Below, in pieces: positions 7,334 to 15,509 of a stretch of 21,352 nt of DNA; the first letter of the stretch is position 1; every line of letters begins with the position of its first letter. A program made the position numbers and the translations under genes. The DNA is from an uncultured Bacillota bacterium. GTDB taxonomy: Bacteria > Bacillota > Clostridia > Peptostreptococcales > Anaerovoracaceae. The stretch spans positions 1 through 21,352 of the forward strand of contig CAMNJK010000005.1 of NCBI GenBank assembly GCA_946541435.1, read 5' to 3'. The notes under the pieces were generated by a model that saw only the letters and a list, made by a program, of their open reading frames with translations, searched no databases and was not told the DNA's origin.

Positions 7334-8435
7334 GGCAAACAGAGAGCCCCTGCTCCATATCACGAAGAGAAAGGCCATGCCCTGGCAGCAGTCCTGGCTG
7401 ATCCGGCTGATTTCCATCGTGGCGGCGCTGATCGTCTGCGCGGTCATTACCACGGCAGCCACCGGACTGGATCCCATGAGCGTCTACGGCACCATGCTGG
7501 AGGGCGCCTTCGGCACCGAACGTAAGATCTGGGTGCTGGGCAAGGAAACAGCTGTGCTGCTCTGTATCGCGGTGGCCATGGCGCCTGCCTTCCGGATGAA
7601 GTTCTGGAACCTGGGCGGAGAGGGTCAGGTGCTGATCGGTACCCTGATATCCGCCGCCTGCATGATCTATCTGGGCGACAAGATCCCGAGCGGACTGCTG
7701 ATCCTGCTCATGGTGGTGGCATCCGTAGTCGTCGGCGCCATCTGGGCAGGCATCCCGGCCTTCTTCAAGGCAAAGTGGAATACAAATGAAACGCTTTTCA
7801 CGCTGATGATGAACTACGTGGCCATCCAGCTGGTGGCGTATTATATCATTATCTGGGAGTCCCCCAAGGGCTCCGGCAAGGTGGGCATCATCAACCAGTC
7901 CACCAATGCAGGATGGCTGCCTTCACTGGGAAGCTACCAGTACCTGCTGAACATCCTGATCGTTGCGCTGGTAACGATCCTCATGTTCGTCTACCTGAAG
8001 TACAGCAAGCATGGATATGAGATCTCCGTTGTAGGTGAGAGCCAGCGGACCGCCCGCTATGTCGGCATCAAGGTGGACCGGGTCATCATCCGGACCCTGC
8101 TGGTCTCCGGCGGTATCTGCGGCCTCTGCGGCTTCCTGATGGTGGCCGGAACGGACCACACCATCACCACCACCCTGGCCGGAGGAAGAGGATTCCTTGG
8201 CGTTCTGGTGGCATGGCTGGCTCAGTTCAACCCCCTGGCCATGGTGCTGGTCAGCCTGCTTTTGTGCGTGCTGTCCCGCGGCGCCGGCGAGATCTCGACC
8301 ATCTACGGACTCAACCAGTCCTTTGGCGATATCCTCACGGGAATCATCCTGTTCTTTATCATCGGCAGTGAATTCTTCATCAACTATAAGATCCACCTGC
8401 GCGGCGGAGCCAGGAAGAAAGGGGGAAGCAACTGA
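7326..8435 (+). CDS. nucleoside ABC importer permease, first subunit
   Basis: A 369-residue integral membrane protein of the BPD_transp_2 family (YufP/NupP-like), with a basic cytosolic N-terminus and roughly nine or ten hydrophobic segments. Typical family pieces are FRMKFWNLGGEGQVLIGTL near the first third, NETLFTLMMNYVA, and the ATPase-contact loop region SQRTARYVGIKVDRVI. I take ATG at 7326 because AGGAGGT at 7312-7318 stands 7 bases before it; a GTG at 7317 lies inside that site. It overlaps the ATPase gene by 8 bases and shares the TGATG junction with the next permease, so the three are one translational unit. Confidence 0.9.
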   Translation: MSKANREPLLHITKRKAMPWQQSWLIRLISIVAALIVCAVITTAATGLDPMSVYGTMLEGAFGTERKIWVLGKETAVLLCIAVAMAPAFRMKFWNLGGEGQVLIGTLISAACMIYLGDKIPSGLLILLMVVASVVVGAIWAGIPAFFKAKWNTNETLFTLMMNYVAIQLVAYYIIIWESPKGSGKVGIINQSTNAGWLPSLGSYQYLLNILIVALVTILMFVYLKYSKHGYEISVVGESQRTARYVGIKVDRVIIRTLLVSGGICGLCGFLMVAGTDHTITTTLAGGRGFLGVLVAWLAQFNPLAMVLVSLLLCVLSRGAGEISTIYGLNQSFGDILTGIILFFIIGSEFFINYKIHLRGGARKKGGSN

Positions 8436-9421
8436 TGTTTGATATCGTATCCTTTATTCCGAGAGCGATCATGCAGGGGATCCCGCTGCTGTTCGGATGT
8501 ACCGGAGAGACCATTTCCGAGAAATCCGGAAGCCTGAACCTGGGAATTCCCGGCGTCATGTACGTTGGCGGCATCTGCGGCGTCATCGGCGCCTTCCTCT
8601 ATGAACAGAGCGCAGGCGGCAATGTGAACGGCTTCCTGGCGGTGCTCATACCCCTGCTGGCCTGCCTGATCGGGTCGCTGCTGATGGGATTGCTCTTCAG
8701 CCTGCTGACCATCACCCTGCGGGTCAACCAGAACGTCGTCGGTCTGGCCATGACCACCTTCGGCGTAGGCGTCGGCAACTTCTTCGGCGGATCCCTGATC
8801 AAGCTGACGGGAAGTGACGTTCCGTCCATCGCCTTGTCGGCCACCAGCAAATACTTCAGCAAGGGGCTGCCCTTCGGCGGCTCAGGGGCCTTCAGCAAGA
8901 TGTTCCTGTCCTATGGATTCCTTGCTTACGTGGCTGTGATCATCGCCTTTGTGACAGCTTATATCCTGAAGCGCACCCGCGTGGGCCTGCAGCTGCGGGC
9001 GGTGGGTGAGAATCCGGCCACAGCGGACGCGGCCGGCATCAATATCACCAAGTACAAGTATCTGGCCACATGCATCGGCTGCATGGTGGCGGGTCTGGGC
9101 GGCCTCTACTACGTCATGGACTATGCCAGCGGCGTCTGGTCCAACGACGCCTTCGGTGACAGAGGATGGCTGGCCATCGCCCTGGTCATCTTCACATTGT
9201 GGAGACCCAACATCGCGGTGTTTGCCTCCTTCCTGTTCGGCGGGCTGTACATCCTGTACCTGTTCATCCCCACCGGCGGAGACATGGCGGTCAAGGAGCT
9301 CTACAAGATGCTCCCGTATCTGGTGACCATCATCGTGCTGATCTTCACCGGCATGCGCAACAAGCGGGAGAATCAGCCGCCGGAAAGTCTGGGACTTCCA
9401 TACTTCAGGGAAGACCGATGA
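8435..9421 (+). CDS. nucleoside ABC importer permease, second subunit
   Basis: A 328-residue membrane protein of the YufQ/NupQ type that pairs with the preceding permease to make the channel. It begins with the family pattern of an amphipathic start, then TGETISEKSGSLNLGIPGVM (24-43), and holds the coupling segment KRTRVGLQLRAVGENPATAD, which contacts the ATPase. ATG at 8435 overlaps the TGA of the previous gene by one base. A strong terminator 71 bases downstream closes the operon. Confidence 0.9.
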   Translation: MFDIVSFIPRAIMQGIPLLFGCTGETISEKSGSLNLGIPGVMYVGGICGVIGAFLYEQSAGGNVNGFLAVLIPLLACLIGSLLMGLLFSLLTITLRVNQNVVGLAMTTFGVGVGNFFGGSLIKLTGSDVPSIALSATSKYFSKGLPFGGSGAFSKMFLSYGFLAYVAVIIAFVTAYILKRTRVGLQLRAVGENPATADAAGINITKYKYLATCIGCMVAGLGGLYYVMDYASGVWSNDAFGDRGWLAIALVIFTLWRPNIAVFASFLFGGLYILYLFIPTGGDMAVKELYKMLPYLVTIIVLIFTGMRNKRENQPPESLGLPYFREDR

Positions 9422-9492
9422 CTTCCGCCGGGCAGAACGATGGCTCCCGTCAGACAGACGGACAGTATTGCCCGACTCAGAGAACGCAGACA

Positions 9493-9520
9493 AAAAGGGT
9501 CGCTTCGCAGCGACCCTTTT
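9493..9520. terminator. intrinsic terminator of the importer operon
   Basis: AAAAGGGTCGCT (9493-9504) and AGCGACCCTTTT (9509-9520) are perfect reverse complements around a TCGC loop, with T-run and A-run on either side. A TATAAT at 9525-9530 immediately follows and may serve as the -10 box of addB, but no good -35 box stands in front of it. Confidence 0.92.
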
Positions 9521-9573
9521 GTTATATAATAACAATGTAGCAAACGCCGGTGGAATGAGAAAAGGAACACAGT

Positions 9574-12500
9574 ATGCTGAAGATCTACTACGGTGATGCA
9601 GGCACCGACCGGGAGAAATTCATATTCGATCAGATCGATCCGCGCAGAAAAACCATCCTGCTGGTGCCGGACCAGTCCTCGCTGCAGACAGAGCAGGAGG
9701 CCCTGCGTCGGCTGGGCGGCGGCGCCCTGATGGATCTCTGCGTGGCAGATTTCTCGTCCCTGGGCCGCCGGGTGGTCAGGGAAACGGAAGGTCATGATCC
9801 CAGCATCATCGACAAGTACGGCAGGCACATGCTGCTGACGGTGCTGATCGAACGGCTGGACGAAGAGCTGACCGTCTACCGCGGACAGAAGGGCAGGAAT
9901 GCCTTCGCGGATCAGATGAACAGCATGATCTCGGAGATGAAGCGGTACAATGTCACGCCGGAGGCGCTGGAAGAGGTGCTGGAGCAGCTGAAGTCCCGGG
10001 GTACCGGCAATTATCTGGTCCTGAAGCTGGAGGATGTGCTGCGGATCTACCGCAGCTATGAAGAGACCATCTCCGGTGTCTATCAGGACGCGGAGGATTA
10101 CATTTCATATTATGCGGACCGGATCGGCCGGTCTTCTCTGGTACGCGGCGCCGAGATCTGGATCTACGGCTTCGATACATTCACGCCAAAGAATCTGGAG
10201 GTCATCGGGCGGCTGCTGCAGACCGCGGGGAGTGTTTCCGTGGTCCTGACCTATGAGGACGGAAGCTCCGCACCGGCCCGGGCCCGGGCCCTGACCCAGG
10301 GCGGCGGCTTAGGCCTGTTCCGCCTGACGGACCTGATGATCCGAAAACTCACCGAAAAAGCCCGGGAAAACGGGCATGAAACCAGCCTGCAGCCCATCGC
10401 CGGATACCCCCGCAGGAATCTGTGGACCCGGAAGGTCTCCGCAGAAGGATCCCCGCGGCCCATCACCCTGGTCCGCGCCAGCAGCATCTACACGGAGGCG
10501 GAGAGCGCCGCCGCCTTTATCCAGGGACTGGTCCGGGACGAAGGCTATCGCTACAGCGAGATCGCGGTGCTTTGCAATGACATGGACGTGCGGGGCAGGC
10601 TGCTCCTGCGGACCTTCGATCGCTGGGACATACCAGCCTTTGCAGACAGAAAACGAAAAGTGCTCCACCAGCCGGTGGTCAGTTTCCTGCTGTCCTTTCT
10701 TGACGTGCTGGCGGCGGGCTGGTCGGAGGACGGCATCATCGGTATGATCAAATCCGGACTGCCGGGATTCAGCGATGATGACGAGGCCATGCTGGAAAAT
10801 TACGTGAAGACCTTCCGGATCCGGGGCAGCCGGTGGCAGAAGCCCTTCGACCGCAACACGGGAGATTATACCGATGAAGAGATGGCCAGACTGGAGGAGA
10901 TGCGGTCGTTTCTGGTGTCGGTGTGCGACCGGGCAAAGGATTCCATAGGCCGCCGCAACACCGCGAAGGAAAAGGTCCGCGGACTGGCGGCCTTCCTGCA
11001 GGAGGACTTCGGGATCACGGAACGCATCGGCGCGCTGGTGGAACGGCAGCAGGAGATGGGACTCTCAGAGGGCGCGGCGGAAACGGCCCAGATCTGGAAT
11101 GCCATCTGCGGCATTTTTGAGCAGATCATTCAGGTCATCGGGGAGGAGAAGATCTCCAACGGCCTTCTGCGGGAGATGATCATGGCGGGTCTGGAAAGCC
11201 TGGAGATCGGTCTGGTACCGGTCAGCCGTGACAGCGTCATCATCGGGACCCTGCAGCGGTCCAGGCCGGGGAACATCCGGGCCCTGGTGGTGGTGGGCGC
11301 CAACGCGGGCCTGCTGCCCATGGACATGAGCGATGAGGGGCTGCTGTCCCGGCGTGAAAAAGAACAGCTGGAACGGATGCAGCTGGATTTTGCCGGCCGG
11401 GAGCGGATCACCCAGATGGAAGAGCAGCTGGCCATCTACCGGATGTTTTCCCTGCCGGAGGATCAGCTCTATGTGAGCTTCAGCCAGAGCGACGGAGAGG
11501 GCGCCATGCTCCGGCCGTCAGAATTGTTCCGTGTGCTGCAGGACTGGCAGGCGGAGGTTTCCGGGGACCTGGGGGAAAGGGCGCCTCTGGACCGGATCGC
11601 TTCCCGGAAGGCCACCGTGCCGTATCTGGCGGATGCCATGCGGGAAAAGGCCGCTCGCCGGGATCCTTTCTGGCAGGCTGTCCTGGACTGGTACCGGGAG
11701 AACGATCCGGAAGAGATCAGCCGCCTGGACCGGGGAAGCCGGTTTGATAATCACCGGGAAGCATTGGGGGAAGCTTTCGCTGACGCCCTCTACCGGGGAG
11801 ACCGGACAGCGCTGGAAGTGAGCGCATCCCGCCTGGAGAAGTTCAGCGGGTGCCCCTTCTCGCATTTCGTATCCTACGGCCTGCGGGCGCGGGAGGAGAG
11901 ATCCTTCGAGGTGGGCGGCCGGGAGATCGGCGATGTCTATCACCAGTGCCTGATGGAGTTTTCCAAGGAAATGCAGGCGAAGGGCCGCTGGGATTCCCTG
12001 ACGGAGGAGGAGTGCCGGGAAACGGTGGCCAGGATCCTGCAGGGCAGCGCAGCGGGCTACCGGGAAGGCCTGTTCGAATCCGATGCCGCCAGCCGTTTCC
12101 GGATGGAGCGGATCCGGGAGATCTGCGGAGACATCGCCTGGGCGCTGACGGGACAGGTGCGCAGCGGAGCCATCCGGCAGATGTATTTTGAGGAGCCCTT
12201 TGGCAGCGGATATGCCGGTGACAGGCGGACAGAAGGCCGGGATGGCGGCGCGGTCGCTGGGGATGGACGGATCTGGCTGCCGGCCATTGATGTGCCTGTG
12301 GGGGAGCGCCTGGTTCGGATCCGGGGCATCATCGACCGAATGGATGTTATCGGGACGCCTGATGGTGAGGAGGCTGTCAGGATCGTAGACTATAAGACCG
12401 GCAACGTGGCCATTGCCCCGGAAGATTTCGCGTCGGGTCTGAAACTTCAGATGATGATCTATATGGACGCGGCGCTGGCGCAGAAGAGCGGGGAATCCGG

Positions 12501-12996
12501 ACTCGTGCCGGCCGGCGTCTTCTATTTCAGGATCAGCGATTTCATGATCGACGGGGACAAGGACAAGAAGTCCGTGCCGGCGGCGGAAGACGCGGCGGGA
12601 CTGGAACGGCTGATGAAAAAAGACTACCGGATGCAGGGCATTACCGTGGACGATGCGGGAATCATTCTGGCCATGGATGAAAAAATGACGGGAGAGAAGA
12701 AGGAAGAATCCGATGTCATTCCGGTGAAGTACGATCCCGGCAAAGGCGTGTTTGCTTCCGCGAGCGGCAGCAAATTGCTGAGCCGTGAGGAATTCGAGCA
12801 GCTGCTGGAGGCGACGAATCAGCAGATCCGGCGCATCTGCAGTGAACTGTACCGCGGCGACATCACAGCCCGGCCCAAACGGCAGACAAAAAAAGACCGG
12901 GATGGAAATCAGTTCACTGCCTGCACCTACTGCGATTACCGCAGCATCTGCGTCTTCGATACCAGCATCCCGGGGTGTCGGTATGAGGATGTGTGA
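9574..12996 (+). CDS. addB: AddB: ATP-dependent helicase/deoxyribonuclease subunit B
   Basis: A 1140-residue subunit of the AddAB double-strand-break resection enzyme, close to the 1166 residues of the Bacillus protein. The C-terminal nuclease domain has GIIDRMD and IVDYKTG (D939, K941), and an iron-sulphur staple of C760 plus C1117, C1120 and C1126, with the CxxCx5C spacing known from Bacillus AddB. The N-terminal helicase-like part begins YYGDAGTDREK where relatives with a P-loop have GxxGxGK[ST]; the lysine is missing, as in streptococcal RexB. AAAGGA at 9561-9566 precedes the ATG. addA, normally next, is absent: the following gene is unrelated. Whether addA lies upstream or elsewhere in the genome cannot be seen. 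Confidence 0.93.
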   Translation: MLKIYYGDAGTDREKFIFDQIDPRRKTILLVPDQSSLQTEQEALRRLGGGALMDLCVADFSSLGRRVVRETEGHDPSIIDKYGRHMLLTVLIERLDEELTVYRGQKGRNAFADQMNSMISEMKRYNVTPEALEEVLEQLKSRGTGNYLVLKLEDVLRIYRSYEETISGVYQDAEDYISYYADRIGRSSLVRGAEIWIYGFDTFTPKNLEVIGRLLQTAGSVSVVLTYEDGSSAPARARALTQGGGLGLFRLTDLMIRKLTEKARENGHETSLQPIAGYPRRNLWTRKVSAEGSPRPITLVRASSIYTEAESAAAFIQGLVRDEGYRYSEIAVLCNDMDVRGRLLLRTFDRWDIPAFADRKRKVLHQPVVSFLLSFLDVLAAGWSEDGIIGMIKSGLPGFSDDDEAMLENYVKTFRIRGSRWQKPFDRNTGDYTDEEMARLEEMRSFLVSVCDRAKDSIGRRNTAKEKVRGLAAFLQEDFGITERIGALVERQQEMGLSEGAAETAQIWNAICGIFEQIIQVIGEEKISNGLLREMIMAGLESLEIGLVPVSRDSVIIGTLQRSRPGNIRALVVVGANAGLLPMDMSDEGLLSRREKEQLERMQLDFAGRERITQMEEQLAIYRMFSLPEDQLYVSFSQSDGEGAMLRPSELFRVLQDWQAEVSGDLGERAPLDRIASRKATVPYLADAMREKAARRDPFWQAVLDWYRENDPEEISRLDRGSRFDNHREALGEAFADALYRGDRTALEVSASRLEKFSGCPFSHFVSYGLRAREERSFEVGGREIGDVYHQCLMEFSKEMQAKGRWDSLTEEECRETVARILQGSAAGYREGLFESDAASRFRMERIREICGDIAWALTGQVRSGAIRQMYFEEPFGSGYAGDRRTEGRDGGAVAGDGRIWLPAIDVPVGERLVRIRGIIDRMDVIGTPDGEEAVRIVDYKTGNVAIAPEDFASGLKLQMMIYMDAALAQKSGESGLVPAGVFYFRISDFMIDGDKDKKSVPAAEDAAGLERLMKKDYRMQGITVDDAGIILAMDEKMTGEKKEESDVIPVKYDPGKGVFASASGSKLLSREEFEQLLEATNQQIRRICSELYRGDITARPKRQTKKDRDGNQFTACTYCDYRSICVFDTSIPGCRYEDV
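10633..10643 (-). repeat. dispersed 11-mer GCAAAGGCTGG, minus-strand copy in addB
   Basis: Exact for the first 11 bases on the minus strand. The sense reading is Pro-Ala-Phe-Ala, so this copy does not come from the Ala-Lys-Ala-Gly codons seen elsewhere. Confidence 0.6.
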
Positions 12997-13138
12997 TGAT
13001 GCCGGGAAAATGCGGAACGGCAACGACAGCATACCTGACGGCGGTCCACGAAGGACACAAACCGCCGGGGAACCTGCTGCCGGACTCTGGACCATCTGTT
13101 TTCCCCGGCAGAAGGAGAATCCGTTTTCCCGGGTCCTA

Positions 13139-13167
13139 TTGACTTCCTCGAAAAAAACCGATATCAT
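13139..13167 (+). promoter_or_regulatory. promoter of the PIN/NYN-like gene
   Basis: TTGACT (13139-13144) and TATCAT (13162-13167) with a 17-base spacer. Start point would be near 13174, about 100 bases before the ATG at 13274. This makes the gene separate from addB despite the same direction. The rest of the 277-base gap holds no gene I can support. Confidence 0.65.
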
Positions 13168-13273
13168 TTTATATGGTCTGTGAGTTTCCTCCCGCCTTCT
13201 GCAGACCGCCCGGCCCGACCCGTGGGGATGCGGCCGGTTCAAGCCAACTCATATTAAGAAGGTAAAGAAAAAC

Positions 13274-14350
13274 ATGAAGTATTATCTGATCGATTATGAG
13301 AACGTGAATGCGGCCGGACTGGAAGGCATGGATGAGATCACGCCGGACAGCAGGGTCGTCCTCTTCTACACGAAGAATTCCAGCAAGATCGATCTGGGCG
13401 TATTCAACCTGCTCCGCTCTTCGGAGGCGGAACTGGCTGTCATTGAGGTCCATCACGGCAAGCAGGCGCTGGATATCCAGCTTGCCTCTTATGTCGGGTT
13501 CCTCATCGGCACCGAAAGCGTGGATACGGAGTACTACATCGTCAGCAAGGATAAGGGCTATCGGAACATCCAGGATTTCTGGAGCGACCGGCACATCTAC
13601 CTGTGCACCAGCCTGCGGGAGGACAGTGAGCTGATCGATGAGGAACCGGCATCCACGAAGAAGAACTCTCGGTCCGGCAGCAGATCCGGCGGCCGGGGCG
13701 GCAGAAAACCCGCAGGGAAGTCCGATGCCAAGGATCACGACAGATCCTCCGGCAAGTCCGGCTCCAGAAGCAAGTCTTCTGCAAAGGCTGGCCAGAAGTC
13801 GGAACCCAAGCGCGAGGAGACGGCCGCGGCTGAAGCTGACAGCAACGCAGCTGCCGCTGTAAGGCCCGCTGAACAGGAGAACTCCGGCAAAAGCGCTCCC
13901 GTCAGCCAGAAGGAAGAACCCATCCGGGAACTGGATGGATTCGCGCTGGCCAGGGAAGCCGTTGCATCTCTGAATGCTGCGGAGAACAAGGCCAAGGCTG
14001 AAGCGGAAGAAAAAGCAAAGGCTGACGCAGAGGACAAGGCAAAGACAGAAGACAAGGTGAAAACAGAGAGCAAGGCGAAGGCTGAGGACAAAGCAAAAGC
14101 CGAACCCGCTCCGACATCTGCCGACGAGAAATCGAAGGTGTCTTCGCGCCGCAACGAGGTCAACACGGAGATCCAGAAGATCCTCAGCAAAGCAGGCATC
14201 GCCGGCGACGTGATCAACTCCACGGCGTCATTCGTATCGAAGAATATCGATAAGGATGGCTATAAGCAGCTGATCTACCGCGGGATCATCAAGGAACACG
14301 GCCAGAAGATGGGACTGGAACTGTACCGCCTGATCAAAGGCGTGCTGTAA
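13274..14350 (+). CDS. PIN/NYN-like nuclease-fold protein with low-complexity linker
   Basis: A 358-residue, three-part protein. Residues 1-122 look like a PIN/NYN nuclease fold: LIDYENV with D7, ALDIQLASYVGFL with D67 and YYIVSKDKGY with D93, an order of acidic residues expected of a metal-dependent RNase. Residues 125-290 are disordered: Ser/Gly/Arg/Lys-rich, then Ala/Glu, then Lys-Ala-Glu-Asp repeats (239-278) that may form a charged helix. Residues 293-358 are a compact helical end (NEVNTEIQKILSKAG to KGVL) of unknown role, perhaps binding or assembly. AAGAAGG at 13256-13262 precedes the ATG. Own promoter and terminator. Substrate and role are unknown; RNA cleavage is inference from the fold. 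Confidence 0.75.
   Translation: MKYYLIDYENVNAAGLEGMDEITPDSRVVLFYTKNSSKIDLGVFNLLRSSEAELAVIEVHHGKQALDIQLASYVGFLIGTESVDTEYYIVSKDKGYRNIQDFWSDRHIYLCTSLREDSELIDEEPASTKKNSRSGSRSGGRGGRKPAGKSDAKDHDRSSGKSGSRSKSSAKAGQKSEPKREETAAAEADSNAAAAVRPAEQENSGKSAPVSQKEEPIRELDGFALAREAVASLNAAENKAKAEAEEKAKADAEDKAKTEDKVKTESKAKAEDKAKAEPAPTSADEKSKVSSRRNEVNTEIQKILSKAGIAGDVINSTASFVSKNIDKDGYKQLIYRGIIKEHGQKMGLELYRLIKGVL
13781..13792 (+). repeat. dispersed 12-mer GCAAAGGCTGGC, copy in the linker of the PIN/NYN-like gene
   Basis: Exact copy. The match to the pyruvate kinase copy extends to 17 of 18 bases (GCAAAGGCTGGCCARAAG). It lies in a disordered linker, a permissive site. Confidence 0.6.
13988..14107 (+). repeat. Lys-Ala-Glu/Asp coding repeat in the PIN/NYN-like gene
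   Basis: Imperfect repeats of AARGCNAARGCNGAN-type codons encode runs such as KAKAEAEEKAKADAEDK across residues 239-278. The unit is not exact in length, so it probably grew by slippage or unequal exchange. Length variation between strains would be expected. Confidence 0.75.
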
Positions 14351-14380
14351 CAGACGGACCATTCACGAACTCAAAAAAGA

Positions 14381-14432
14381 AGAGGCTGCCGCCGCAGACA
14401 AAAGCAGATCTGCGCGGCAGGCCTCTTTTTTT
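14381..14432 (+). terminator. long intrinsic terminator after the PIN/NYN-like gene
   Basis: AGAGGCTGCCGCCGCAGA (14381-14398) pairs with TCTGCGCGGCAGGCCTCT (14409-14426) with single-base bulges, giving about 17 pairs, followed by seven T (14426-14432). Confidence 0.9.
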
Positions 14433-14518
14433 ATACTCTCTTTTCGATGCCGGCCCGGGGGATTCGAAGCAAAAATACAGTAAAGTCAGTCAGAATCACG
14501 TATAAAACAACAAAAACA

Positions 14519-14554
14519 GAGCAAAATTGAGCAAAAATGATTGACAATGCTCAA
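14519..14554. promoter_or_regulatory. repeated operator-like sites at the DeoR-type gene promoter
   Basis: GAGCAAAA occurs at 14519-14526 and 14529-14536, ten bases (one helical turn) apart. In addition TTGAGCA (14527-14533) and TGCTCAA (14548-14554) form a 7-bp inverted repeat that encloses the -35 box. This is what an autoregulating DeoR-family repressor would be expected to bind; binding itself is inference. Confidence 0.55.
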
Positions 14555-14569
14555 ATATGCTGATAATAT
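14541..14569 (+). promoter_or_regulatory. promoter of the DeoR-type regulator and glycolysis genes
   Basis: Perfect TTGACA (14541-14546) and TAATAT (14564-14569) with a 17-base spacer. Start near 14576, about 54 bases before the ATG at 14630. It probably also feeds gap and pyk, since no terminator is seen after the regulator. Confidence 0.65.
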
Positions 14570-14629
14570 GATGATGAAATGAGAAAAATCGCGCGAAGAA
14601 TGCGTGACTTTGAAAAGGATAGGGGCGCA

Positions 14630-15442
14630 ATGCTGCAATACGAGAGATTTGAAAACATCCTGAATAAGCTGCAGAACCAATCTTCTGTGCGGGTCGCGGA
14701 ACTGGCCGGTGAAATGGGCGTCAGTGAGTCTACGATCCGCCGGGATATCGCGGATCTTGCAAAAGCTGGCCGGGTCCGGAAGGTGTTCGGCGGAGCGATC
14801 CCCATGGAAACGGGAACCCGGAGCGCCGGGGCACAGGGCGCGGAAGCGGAGGATCCCCGGGAGAGCAGCCGGCGACAGATCAGCGCGCCCCGGCCGAACA
14901 TCCACGAGAAAGAGACCATTCGGGTGGATGAGAAATCAGAGGTGGCAGCCTATGCAGCGTCACTGATCGAAGACGGGGAACTGATCTATATCGACGCGGG
15001 ATCCACCACGGGCAGCATGATCGACCAGATCACCTGCACCGGCGCGGCCTACGTGACCAACGGTGTGCGGCATGCCATCCGGCTGGCAGAGAAAGGGCTG
15101 AAGACCTATCTGCTGTCCGGCAGAGTGAAAGCGTCCACCGAGGCGGTGATCGGTTATGAAGCTGTCGGAAGCCTGCAGAAATACCATTTCAGCAAGTGCT
15201 TTATCGGTACCGACGGGATCGATGAGGAGTCCGGATTCACCACAGCGGATATCGATGAGTCCATGGTCAAGACGGAAGCCATCCGGCGGTCCGGTCAGGT
15301 GCACATCCTGGCGGACAGCAGCAAGTTCGGACGGGTGGCGGCGGTCACCTTCGCGGAGCTTTCGGCCGGAACCATCATCACGGATCAGGTGCCGGACGAA
15401 CAGTATCGCTCGCAGGCGGAGATCATCGAAGCCGGGAAATAA
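14630..15442 (+). CDS. DeoR-family transcriptional regulator
   Basis: A 270-residue sugar-phosphate-responsive repressor type. The N-terminal winged helix-turn-helix reads [20 protein letters not shown] (20-39), then the family end-piece RVRKVFGGA (48-56). The effector half has [12 protein letters not shown] (121-132), YVTNGVRHA and FIGTDGID, the usual phosphate-binding shape of DeoR C-terminal domains. Between them is an extra acidic/basic stretch (about 60-90) longer than in common members. I start at ATG 14630, with AAAGGA at 14614-14619; an in-frame ATG at 14579 has no ribosome site. It lies 67 bases before gap with repeated sites at its own promoter, so it probably controls itself and these glycolysis genes in response to a phosphorylated sugar. 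The CggR protein that does this in Bacillus is of another family (SorC). Confidence 0.88.
   Translation: MLQYERFENILNKLQNQSSVRVAELAGEMGVSESTIRRDIADLAKAGRVRKVFGGAIPMETGTRSAGAQGAEAEDPRESSRRQISAPRPNIHEKETIRVDEKSEVAAYAASLIEDGELIYIDAGSTTGSMIDQITCTGAAYVTNGVRHAIRLAEKGLKTYLLSGRVKASTEAVIGYEAVGSLQKYHFSKCFIGTDGIDEESGFTTADIDESMVKTEAIRRSGQVHILADSSKFGRVAAVTFAELSAGTIITDQVPDEQYRSQAEIIEAGK
14759..14770 (+). repeat. one-mismatch copy of the dispersed 12-mer in the DeoR-type gene
   Basis: GCAAAAGCTGGC, one change from the consensus. Confidence 0.4.
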
Positions 15443-15467
15443 GCCCGCAGTAAAACAGTACAACAAA

Positions 15468-15482
15468 TTTCGAACAACGAAA
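15468..15482. promoter_or_regulatory. short inverted repeat before gap
   Basis: TTTCG-AACAA-CGAAA, 5-bp arms, lying 28 bases before the gap ATG in the regulator-gap gap. It may be an operator or a small RNA stem; the arms are too short to say more. Confidence 0.3.
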
Positions 15483-15509
15483 ATCAATCGTGATACAGGA
15501 GGTAAAAAC

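Noticed and set aside
12996..13142. 48-codon open frame overlapping the addB stop (TGATG)
   Set aside because: The overlap is where addA could begin, but the encoded peptide has no AddA P-loop or helicase motif, no close ribosome site, and ends in the promoter of the next gene.
11518..13242. Minus-strand open frame of 574 codons opposite addB
   Set aside because: The AddB nuclease domain and iron-sulphur cysteines are on the plus strand in the same DNA.
13985..14107. CRISPR-like array
   Set aside because: The repeats are short, in-frame Lys-Ala-Glu codons without uniform spacers.
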